DNA of 11,583 nt. Source: an uncultured Phycisphaerae bacterium. GTDB lineage: Bacteria; Planctomycetota; Phycisphaerae; Phycisphaerales; SM1A02. Every line of letters begins with the position of its first letter. The stretch's first letter is position 1. A program made the position numbers and the translations under genes. The stretch lies in the NCBI GenBank assembly GCA_913046275.1, contig CAJWSE010000028.1:1-11583 (forward strand). The letters run 5' to 3'. Under the pieces are notes generated by a model, which had not been told where the DNA came from, ran no database searches, and worked only from the letters and a program-made list of their open reading frames with translations. This document shows, piece after piece, positions 5,498-11,583 of the stretch.

Positions 5498-7252
5498 ATG
5501 AAAATCCTGAACAAAACTTTATCTCTCATGGCTCTGCTATCACTCGTATCTATGTTTACACTTAGTTGCGAACAACCAGCAGGTACAGAAGCAGCTGTTT
5601 CGTCGGATAGCTCTAAATCTTCTTCAAATGAAGAAAAATCGACTACCAACTTAACAGATATGTCAAAAGTATCGCCAGCGACTAAAGGTACTGCAGATCC
5701 TATTCCACTGGATTTGTCTGGTGTAAGCGTAGACTCGCTACGGCCAAGCAATACGAAAACAGAACAGCCCAGCGATACTCCAGCAGTTTTAGCTCAAGTA
5801 GTTACATTAACCCCCGAGTCATTAGACCTAGGTACGTTTTCAACAAGTGAAAAAGGAACGGGGACAGTTACATTAACAAATACCGGTGGCAAGCCTGTCA
5901 CGCTTGAACGTGCTAAAGCTAGTTGCGGTTGTACAACCTCTGATTTCAAGAATGGAACAGTTCTGCAACCAGGTGAATCGACAGACATTAGCGTTACGAT
6001 GGACGGCAAAGGGCGTGCGCGTAAACTTTCGAAAACTGTGACATTTACAATTGCGGACCACCCTTCGTTGCGACTACCAGTTTCAGCAGAAACACTTTCG
6101 TATGTCAATGTAGATAAAAATCCAATCACCATGTCAGAGGATAATGGGATTGAAACAATTACCCTGACTTCAATTGATGGTGAACCTTTTACGATTACTT
6201 CAATTTTGCCTGCGATTGCTGTTGAACTTCCAGCAGAACCTTCAGCAAGTCAGGAGCTCAAGTTAGATTGGCAAAAATTCTGGGATATTGTCCAGACAAC
6301 AAAAGTCACTATTCGACTTGACCATCCATTGTGTAAAGAGATTACAACAAACGTCCGTTTAACGGCTGACCAGCGTCAGCGTTTGAATGAAATTATTAAA
6401 TTGCGTCGAGAAGGCGGCGATTTGCCAACAAAGGATCCTACGAGGCCATTAACAGGTGATCAGCTTGCTCGGTATATTAAATCAGGTCGTGGCGCCCAAG
6501 TTATTAAGTATATCAATGATGGGCTTGGAAAATACGACGCTGTTGATCGCGGCGGAGTGACGTTGTTGAGTACAGCCGCTGAAGCTGGTGATGTTGAAAC
6601 AGTCGTAGCACTTATTGATTTAGGTGCTGAGGTTGAGCGAGTCGACCGCGTTAATCGAACGCCATTAATGTATGCGGCGCGATCAAAGGACCCAGGGACA
6701 GTCCAAGTTCTTCTTGATGAAGGTGCAGACATCCAGGCTCGTGATCGTCTAGGCAATACTCCATTATCTTGGGCTGCAGGTTTTGGTACGGCAGATGGCG
6801 TGCAGATTCTTATTGATTCTGGAGCAGATGCTAATACTGTTGATACTGTGCTTGGCTATACCCCACTTATTTGGGCAGCTGGCTTTGGTGAATCTGCGGC
6901 AATTTCAATCTTGATTGAAGCAGGCGCTGATGTTAGCGTGAATGATATTGCTGAGGGGCGAACCCCACTTATGCATGCTGTTCGAACAGGTAAGGTTGAA
7001 GGGGTGAAATCACTTATTGATGCGGGTGCAAAAGTAAATGGTATTGATAACTCGAAGACGACGGCCCTGCATATTGGCGCTGAAAGTAATAATGTCGGCT
7101 TGGACAAGATTCAGCTTCTTGTGGAATCTGGTGCTGATGTAAATGCTAAAAATGGCGGTGGTGAAACGGCGCTTGATTTAGCTAAATTTAGAACTGACCC
7201 CGAAGGACCCGCAATAGTTGTATTCCTAGAGTCTCAAACAGACTTAGAATAA
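5498..7252 (+). CDS. Exported lipoprotein with DUF1573 domain and ankyrin repeats (584 aa)
   Basis: The N-terminus has two lysines, a hydrophobic core and a lipobox-like FTLSC, so it is probably lipidated at Cys24 and exported. Residues about 25-97 are a Ser/Thr-rich low-complexity linker. A DUF1573 domain (about 98-200) follows, with the LDLGTFS start, TNTGG and the SCGCTT signature (142-147); this Ig-like fold is common in planctomycete and Bacteroidetes surface proteins. A less clear region (200-315) leads to about seven ankyrin repeats (roughly 317-565) with TPL-x-x-A-A and GAD-x-x turns, for example NTPLSWAAGFG (420-430) and YTPLIWAAGFG (454-464). The likely role is protein binding at the periplasmic or outer surface; the partner is unknown. 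AAGGA (5488-5492) lies five bases before the ATG, and a strong terminator follows the gene. Confidence 0.92.
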   Translation: MKILNKTLSLMALLSLVSMFTLSCEQPAGTEAAVSSDSSKSSSNEEKSTTNLTDMSKVSPATKGTADPIPLDLSGVSVDSLRPSNTKTEQPSDTPAVLAQVVTLTPESLDLGTFSTSEKGTGTVTLTNTGGKPVTLERAKASCGCTTSDFKNGTVLQPGESTDISVTMDGKGRARKLSKTVTFTIADHPSLRLPVSAETLSYVNVDKNPITMSEDNGIETITLTSIDGEPFTITSILPAIAVELPAEPSASQELKLDWQKFWDIVQTTKVTIRLDHPLCKEITTNVRLTADQRQRLNEIIKLRREGGDLPTKDPTRPLTGDQLARYIKSGRGAQVIKYINDGLGKYDAVDRGGVTLLSTAAEAGDVETVVALIDLGAEVERVDRVNRTPLMYAARSKDPGTVQVLLDEGADIQARDRLGNTPLSWAAGFGTADGVQILIDSGADANTVDTVLGYTPLIWAAGFGESAAISILIEAGADVSVNDIAEGRTPLMHAVRTGKVEGVKSLIDAGAKVNGIDNSKTTALHIGAESNNVGLDKIQLLVESGADVNAKNGGGETALDLAKFRTDPEGPAIVVFLESQTDLE

Positions 7253-7277
7253 TCATTTTGCATGAGTATGTTTAATT

Positions 7278-7313
7278 CAGCAGGCCGCAAATGCGGCCTG
7301 CTGTTGTTATTAT
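7278..7313 (+). terminator. Strong rho-independent terminator after the DUF1573-ankyrin gene
   Basis: CAGCAGGCCGCA (7278-7289) and TGCGGCCTGCTG (7292-7303) are perfectly complementary, giving an 11-bp GC-rich stem with an AAAT loop, followed by TTGTTATTAT. It starts 25 bases after the stop codon. The M32 peptidase gene begins only 35 bases later, so that gene needs a promoter overlapping this element, or read-through. Confidence 0.9.
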
Positions 7314-7338
7314 GTGCGGTCTACAAAAGGATTAACTC

Positions 7339-8871
7339 ATGACAGCAACTGCAACAGATACGGCCTACGAACAACTTATCAAGAGTGCGAAAGATTGCTC
7401 AGCTCTTGGTTCATCAATAGCATTATTGCATTGGGACCAAGAAGTCAAAATGCCAAGAAAAGGGATTGAATACCGGTCAGATCAGATTGCGCTCACTTCA
7501 AAAATTCACCATGAAATGAAGGTGAACCCAAAAATTGCTGATCTACTTGCAGAATGCGAAGCAGATAGCGAACTTGTCAGTGATTCAACTAGTGTTACTG
7601 CGGTCAACATACGAGAGATGCGCCGTGCTTATGACCGTGCAACAAAGCTGCCTACTTCGCTTGTAGAAGAAGAGGCAGTACTCGCCAGCCGCGGGCAAAA
7701 TGCTTGGGCGGAGGCTAGAAAGAACAGCGATTTTTCTGCGTTTCAACCTTGGCTTGAAAAAATTGTAAATCTACTTCAGCGAAAAGCGGAGTGTTACGGA
7801 TGGGCGGATGGTGGTGAGCCATGGGATGCGCTTGCGGAAGATTATGAGCCTGGTTGTACGGCGCAAGCAGTAAGTGAAGTTTTTACTCCATTGCGTACTC
7901 GTCTTCAAGCGTTGCTCGATCAAATTATGGGTAGTGATACTAAGCCATCTAATGCATTTAATGAAATTACGCTGCCAATTGACCAGCAAAAACGTTTTGT
8001 TCGTGCGATTGCAACACAAATTGGCTTTGATTTTGATGCTGGTCGACTTGATGAGTCTACTCATCCATTCTGTAGTGGCACGCATTGCCGAGATGTTCGA
8101 TTGACTACAAGATTCCATGAAGACAATGTAAATGATGCAATTGGTTCAACAATGCATGAGGCTGGTCATGGGATTTACGAACAGGGCTTGTTATTTGAAC
8201 ATGTTGGTACTCCGATGGGGCATTCGGTTTCACTTGGCATCCATGAATCACAAAGTCGGATGTGGGAAAATCAAGTTGGGCGTAGTAAATCATTCTGGAA
8301 ATGGTGTTACCCAATCATGAGTGAATATTTTGGTGATGCCACCGCATCACTTTCATTCGAAGATGTTTATGGTGGAGCAAACATTGTCAAGCCAGACTTT
8401 ATTCGAGTTGAAGCTGACGAAGCAACATACAACATGCACATTATGATTCGCTTTGAATTGGAACGTATGATGATGAAGGGTGATCTTGCTGTCGCAGATC
8501 TTCCGGAAGCGTGGAACTCTCGTTATCAGGAATACCTTGGCATCAATGTGCCAAGCGACAGCAAGGGTTGTTTGCAAGATATTCACTGGTCAATGACTTC
8601 CATGGGCTATTTTCCAACGTATACGCTTGGAAATTTGTATTGTGCGCAGTTCTTCGAAAAGGCGCTCTTGGATCATCCTGATATGTATGAGCAATTTGCT
8701 CAAGGCGAATTTGGCACTTTAAAAACGTGGCTAAATGAAAACATTCATGCTCATGGTCAGCGTTTTCGTGCTGCGGAATTGTGTGAACACGTCACAGGAA
8801 AATCTTTATCTGCTGATCCTTTGATGCGCCATCTAGAAGATAAATTGAAACCTCTTTACGGTTTAACCTGA
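7339..8871 (+). CDS. M32 (Taq) family carboxypeptidase (510 aa)
   Basis: A cytoplasmic zinc metallocarboxypeptidase that removes C-terminal amino acids from peptides, with broad specificity in known members. The zinc site is intact: HEAGH at residues 273-277 and Glu303 in IHESQSRMWEN (301-311), matching the family's HESQSR(L/M)WEN. Other family blocks are present: LLHWDQEVKMP (29-39), DVRLTTRF (252-259), RVEADEATYNMHI (356-368) and IHWSMTSMGYFPTYTLG (415-431). Length is the usual ~500 residues and no signal peptide is seen. AAAGGA (7327-7331) lies seven bases before the ATG. It follows the terminator of the ankyrin gene closely. Its last 16 bases overlap the 3' end of the convergent anmK gene. 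Confidence 0.97.
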   Translation: MTATATDTAYEQLIKSAKDCSALGSSIALLHWDQEVKMPRKGIEYRSDQIALTSKIHHEMKVNPKIADLLAECEADSELVSDSTSVTAVNIREMRRAYDRATKLPTSLVEEEAVLASRGQNAWAEARKNSDFSAFQPWLEKIVNLLQRKAECYGWADGGEPWDALAEDYEPGCTAQAVSEVFTPLRTRLQALLDQIMGSDTKPSNAFNEITLPIDQQKRFVRAIATQIGFDFDAGRLDESTHPFCSGTHCRDVRLTTRFHEDNVNDAIGSTMHEAGHGIYEQGLLFEHVGTPMGHSVSLGIHESQSRMWENQVGRSKSFWKWCYPIMSEYFGDATASLSFEDVYGGANIVKPDFIRVEADEATYNMHIMIRFELERMMMKGDLAVADLPEAWNSRYQEYLGINVPSDSKGCLQDIHWSMTSMGYFPTYTLGNLYCAQFFEKALLDHPDMYEQFAQGEFGTLKTWLNENIHAHGQRFRAAELCEHVTGKSLSADPLMRHLEDKLKPLYGLT

Positions 8872-9908
8872 GTCCAGCCAACGATCTCTTTTGTTTCTTG
8901 TCTGCCTGTTATCTGAGGTAGAGTTATAGACACGCCGTCTAGTGCTAATGTGCCTAAGATGGCCATTGCCATGCCTTCACGTGCTTGAATAGGAACATTA
9001 AGTTCATCGGTTTTGCCATCATTTCGAATCGATAAGACAAGCGATTGATTCATGGCTCCACCGCCTGCCAGATAGATGCGATCGATGTCTTGCAAAATAT
9101 GGTTTATGCACCATCCAATCGCAGATGTGGCACTTGCAAGAGCGTCACATGGAGATAGAGATGGAAAATTTTGGAAAACTTCAATACCCAAATTGTCAGC
9201 AGTACCAAGTGAGCGGAGTTCATGGCGTTGCGCAATCAAAATATTAAACAGTTGCGTTTTTGCTGCTTCATTTACTGTTCCTTTAAGAGCGTATTTACCA
9301 TACTCGTCATAATCACAATTGAAAAAATGTTTCGCAAGAGAATTTAGTAGCAAATTGCAGCAACATACATCGAAGCCACCGATTTCATGTGGGGTCGAGT
9401 TCTTTGGTAATACAGTGATATTGCAGAACCCTCCAAGATTAACAATAGCAGTAGATTGTTCTGCGCTTCGAAACATAATCCAGTCGGCAAGCGGGGTGAT
9501 TGGCGCGCCTTCGCCGCCAAGTCGTAAATCGTGTTGGCGTGGATCTGTCAGAATGGTGCAATCGAAGGCCTTGCAAATAGGTGTAGTGTCAATGATTTGC
9601 ACGCTTTTTGGTGGCTGATGAAAAATGGTTTGCCCATGAACTGCAATTAAGTCAATAGTATTGAGTTGAAGATCTTGGATTGTATCTCGCGTAATTACGC
9701 CTACCGCTTTTGCTGCTTGCGCAATTTCATCGCTAGTCCAACCATCGCGAGCTAGTTTTCTTAATTTGCTCTGGTAATTTACGAGGCTATTACTTTTAAT
9801 CGCTTGAAATTTCGCTTGTAATTCTAGGCCTCTACCTTCAATAGAAGTGGCAACCGCGTCGACGCCATCCATACTTGTGCCTGTCATTGTCCCAACAACT
9901 GTTCGCAT
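8856..9908 (-). CDS. anmK: Anhydro-N-acetylmuramic acid kinase (350 aa)
   Basis: Converts 1,6-anhydro-MurNAc and ATP to MurNAc-6-phosphate in peptidoglycan recycling, in the cytoplasm. Motifs numbered from the ATG: GTMTGTSMDGVD (6-17, phosphate-binding), HGQT (91-94), DPRQHDLRLGGEGAP (122-136), NLGGFCNIT and a GGG at 282-284. The catalytic Asp is expected in the loop that reads D-T-G-P-G-N in well-studied enzymes; here it is GFDVCCCN with Asp180 kept and three cysteines after it, like a planctomycete variant I recall. ATG 9908 is preferred over the in-frame GTG 9914, because a -10 box (TATAGT) ends at 9915 and would start transcription at that ATG. No Shine-Dalgarno is visible. The gene is divergent from the UXS-like gene and overlaps the peptidase gene at its 3' end. 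Confidence 0.95.
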   Translation of the reverse strand: MRTVVGTMTGTSMDGVDAVATSIEGRGLELQAKFQAIKSNSLVNYQSKLRKLARDGWTSDEIAQAAKAVGVITRDTIQDLQLNTIDLIAVHGQTIFHQPPKSVQIIDTTPICKAFDCTILTDPRQHDLRLGGEGAPITPLADWIMFRSAEQSTAIVNLGGFCNITVLPKNSTPHEIGGFDVCCCNLLLNSLAKHFFNCDYDEYGKYALKGTVNEAAKTQLFNILIAQRHELRSLGTADNLGIEVFQNFPSLSPCDALASATSAIGWCINHILQDIDRIYLAGGGAMNQSLVLSIRNDGKTDELNVPIQAREGMAMAILGTLALDGVSITLPQITGRQETKEIVGWTQVKP

Positions 9909-9914
9909 GGGCAC

Positions 9915-9944
9915 ACTATAACACTACTCAACTACGGTTATACT
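9915..9944. promoter_or_regulatory. Back-to-back leaderless promoters for anmK and the UXS-like gene
   Basis: The minus strand reads TATAGT (9920-9915) six bases before the anmK ATG. The plus strand reads TATACT (9939-9944) seven bases before the UXS-like ATG. Neither start has a Shine-Dalgarno, and a -10 box at this distance places transcription start on or next to the start codon. The two boxes form an imperfect inverted repeat, ACTATAAC (9915-9922) and GTTATACT (9937-9944), with one mismatch and 14 bases between, so each -10 occupies the other's -35 position. Neither has a consensus -35. Confidence 0.5.
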
Positions 9945-9951
9945 GTTACTT

Positions 9952-10941
9952 ATGACTCAAAGAGCACTTGTTACAGGCGGCGCTGGTTTTTTAGGTTCAC
10001 ATCTTTGCGACGCACTTGTTGCGCGCGGTGAGCATGTGATTTGTCTCGATAATCTTTTTACTGGACGGAAAGAAAATGTTTCGCATTTATCTGATTGTCC
10101 AAATTTTGAATTCATTGAACATGATGTGATGCAGCCCATTGATATCGAAGTAGATTTGATTTATAACCTTGCTTGCCCTGCAGCTCCGGGCCATTATCAG
10201 CATGATCCAGTGAACACAACAATGACTAGTATTCTTGGTGCAGTCCACACACTGGAGTTGGCTAAAAAATACAATGCAAAATTGTTTCATACTTCAACTA
10301 GTGAAGTTTATGGTGACCCTTTGGTTCATCCGCAGCCAGAATCCTATCGTGGTAATGTGAATCCGATCGGATTGCGTGCCTGCTATGACGAAGGAAAGCG
10401 GGCAGCAGAATCAATAATGTTTGATTATCATCGAATGTATGGTGTAGATATCCGAGTCGTTCGAATCTTTAATACATATGGTCCTAGAATGCATCCATTC
10501 GATGGTCGTGTTGTCAGTAACTTTATTCGCCAAGCAATTGCTGGCGAGAATCTCACAATTTTTGGAGATGGTAAGCAATCGCGCTCTTTTTGTTATGTTG
10601 ATGATTTGATTAAGGGCTTCTTACTAATGATGGACGCGGATGAAGCGACTGGTCCAATTAATATGGGCAACCCATGTGAATTTACTATGCTCGAGCTCGC
10701 AGAGATCGTGTTATCTTTAACCGAGAGTAAATCTGAGCTCATCATGAAACCGATTCCCGCCGATGACCCAAATATGCGCCAGCCAGATATCACGCTTGCT
10801 ACAGAGAAGCTGGGCTGGGTGCCAACTGTACCTTTGGCCGAAGGGCTAGCAAAACTCATTGCTTGGTTCTCTGAGATTAATATTGATGAATGGCCACCGC
10901 CAACACCCAACTGGGCTGGTGGTTTAACTGATGCCAAATGA
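9952..10941 (+). CDS. UDP-glucuronate decarboxylase-type NAD-dependent sugar epimerase/dehydratase (329 aa)
   Basis: An extended short-chain dehydrogenase, most likely converting UDP-glucuronate to UDP-xylose for surface polysaccharide. The NAD-binding motif GGAGFLGSH (9-17) is followed by CLDNLFTG, then [16 protein letters not shown] (71-86), STSEVYGDP (115-123, with the Glu typical of UDP-xylose synthases), [14 protein letters not shown] and the catalytic YDEGK (Tyr145, Lys149). [10 protein letters not shown] (171-180) and [11 protein letters not shown] (210-220) complete the family pattern. The residue before RACYDEGKR is Leu where Pro is more usual. Length equals bacterial UXS enzymes without an N-terminal membrane segment. 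The substrate is inferred from motif similarity; a related UDP-sugar enzyme is possible. It appears to be transcribed leaderless from the shared promoter region upstream. Confidence 0.93.
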   Translation: MTQRALVTGGAGFLGSHLCDALVARGEHVICLDNLFTGRKENVSHLSDCPNFEFIEHDVMQPIDIEVDLIYNLACPAAPGHYQHDPVNTTMTSILGAVHTLELAKKYNAKLFHTSTSEVYGDPLVHPQPESYRGNVNPIGLRACYDEGKRAAESIMFDYHRMYGVDIRVVRIFNTYGPRMHPFDGRVVSNFIRQAIAGENLTIFGDGKQSRSFCYVDDLIKGFLLMMDADEATGPINMGNPCEFTMLELAEIVLSLTESKSELIMKPIPADDPNMRQPDITLATEKLGWVPTVPLAEGLAKLIAWFSEINIDEWPPPTPNWAGGLTDAK

Positions 10942-11001
10942 GATTAACTGACGACATACTGTCACTCGAAATGCTATTTTTAGCGTAATAAAGAACTTTT
11001 A

Positions 11002-11021
11002 TACCGAATAACTACCGAACA
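11002..11021 (+). repeat. Tandem TACCGAA(T/C)A repeats upstream of recA
   Basis: TACCGAATA (11002-11010) and TACCGAACA (11013-11021) are direct repeats matching at 8 of 9 bases with an 11-base period, one helical turn. A weaker TACCGTAAA follows at 11053-11061. The second copy contains the left half of the proposed LexA box. They may be additional regulator half-sites or chance. Confidence 0.35.
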
Positions 11022-11031
11022 GCGGTTGACA
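11016..11031 (+). promoter_or_regulatory. recA promoter -35 overlapped by a putative LexA (SOS) box
   Basis: CGAAC-AGCG-GTTGA (11016-11029) resembles the CGAAC-N4-GTTCG SOS box of Gram-positive bacteria, with two mismatches in the right half. It overlaps TTGACA (11026-11031), a perfect -35. The corresponding -10 near 11048-11058 is weak (CATCCT or TACCGT). Position upstream of recA supports SOS control. The factor and exact box used by this lineage are inferred. Confidence 0.5.
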
Positions 11032-11095
11032 TAGCCGATGTTTCTGTCATCCTACCGTAAACCTAACAGAACTCTTAAGTGAAGGAACACGACAG

Positions 11096-11583
11096 ATGGC
11101 ATTATTGACAAAAAATGGAAAAGCAAAGAAATCAACACGAAAATCAGCATCGCCTGCTGAAAATCGCGCAAAGAGCGGTATCGTATCTGAAAGCGGTTCA
11201 GATTCCGCAACTCGTGAAGGAAACACGAATGCAATACCAAGGAAGGCGAAGAAAGCTATGGCAAGTAAAGCAAAGTCAACAGTAGAAGATAAAGGGAAAG
11301 TTCAAGCACTTGAAAATGCACTATCGCAAATCGATAAGGCATTTGGTTCTGGTGCAATTATGCGATTGAATGGTGATGATATTGCCGCAATTCCAGCAAT
11401 ATCAACTGGCGCTATTAGCTTGGACCTCGCGCTCGGTGGTAATGGAATGCCGCGGGGTCGAGTCATTGAAGTGTTCGGTCCCGAATCTTCAGGCAAGACT
11501 ACTCTCGCATTAAATGTTGTTGCACAAGCGCAAAAAAAAGGCGTTGCAGCATTTATTGATGCAGAACATGCGCTTGATCCAAT
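11096..11583 (+). CDS. recA: RecA recombinase, 5' part (cut by window end)
   Basis: ATP-dependent strand-exchange protein of homologous recombination and co-protease for LexA in the SOS response. From about residue 65 the sequence is classical Rec[38 protein letters not shown], the Walker A motif GPESSGKTT, then [10 protein letters not shown], where the window ends after about 162 codons. A 54-residue Lys/Ser/Ala-rich tail precedes the usual start region. ATG 11096 has AAGGA (11082-11086) nine bases upstream. The internal in-frame ATG 11258 has AAGGAAGG (11239-11246) 11 bases upstream and would give a RecA of normal length, so the true start is uncertain. The frame is open throughout both options. 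Confidence 0.96.
   Translation, partial: MALLTKNGKAKKSTRKSASPAENRAKSGIVSESGSDSATREGNTNAIPRKAKKAMASKAKSTVEDKGKVQALENALSQIDKAFGSGAIMRLNGDDIAAIPAISTGAISLDLALGGNGMPRGRVIEVFGPESSGKTTLALNVVAQAQKKGVAAFIDAEHALDP

Noticed and set aside
6460..7107. Minus-strand open frames inside the ankyrin region
   Set aside because: They mirror the repetitive ankyrin codons and have no recognisable domain or ribosome binding site.
7771..8586. Several open frames on both strands inside the M32 peptidase gene
   Set aside because: The M32 frame holds every family motif without interruption, so these are shadows.
9076..9618. Plus-strand open frames within anmK
   Set aside because: They are antisense to a complete, motif-rich kinase gene and encode no recognisable product.
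10972..10986. GCTA-TTTT-TAGC hairpin as a terminator for the UXS-like gene
   Set aside because: The stem is four strong pairs at most and is followed by AATAAAG, not a T-run.
1..11583. tRNA, rRNA, CRISPR array, transposase or toxin-antitoxin pair
   Set aside because: I found no cloverleaf ending in CCA, no regularly spaced repeats and no matching protein motifs on either strand.

Overview
The window reads as a compact stretch of a bacterial chromosome. It most resembles a marine, Planctomycetes/Phycisphaerae-type bacterium. This is inferred from recalled family resemblance, not from a search: a DUF2617-like protein, a polytopic membrane protein of a type I associate with planctomycetes, a lipoprotein with a DUF1573 domain, an anhydro-MurNAc kinase with a GFDVC-C-C-N loop, and a RecA with a long N-terminal tail. 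The first ~490 bases look different. They are more AT-rich (hand count about 35% GC for bases 61-300, against about 40-50% in lines sampled from later genes) and carry two tiny, tightly packed ORFs in phage style. This part may be a viral insertion or an assembly chimera.

Layout. 1-498: two small phage-like ORFs, then a start codon that aborts after four codons. 674-2056 (+): membrane protein of unknown function. 2053-2601 (-): DUF2617-like protein, sharing a 4-base TTAA tail with the membrane gene. 2792-3908 (-): family 4 uracil-DNA glycosylase behind dtd (D-aminoacyl-tRNA deacylase), a likely two-gene unit. 4103-5308 (-): MEMO/AmrB-family protein, separated from dtd by an intrinsic terminator. 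5498-7252 (+): lipoprotein with a DUF1573 domain and about seven ankyrin repeats, closed by a strong terminator. 7339-8871 (+): M32 carboxypeptidase. 8856-9908 (-): anmK, overlapping the peptidase tail by 16 bases. 9952-10941 (+): UDP-glucuronate decarboxylase-type SDR. 11096-end (+): recA, cut by the window edge.

The genes are mostly housekeeping: DNA repair (UDG, RecA), translation quality control (Dtd), cell-wall recycling (AnmK), nucleotide-sugar synthesis for surface polysaccharide (UXS-like) and peptide turnover (M32). I see no CRISPR array, RNA gene, transposase or obvious defence island. The most interesting signals are small. First, the 43-base gap between anmK and the UXS gene holds two mirror-image -10 boxes, each 6-7 bases before a start codon with no Shine-Dalgarno, which suggests a bidirectional leaderless promoter. 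Second, a CGAAC-N4-GTTGA element overlaps the -35 of recA and looks like a LexA box. Third, RecA has a ~54-residue basic tail with a possible internal start. Fourth, the exported DUF1573-ankyrin fusion is an unusual architecture. Fifth, there is a compositional and structural break near base 490.
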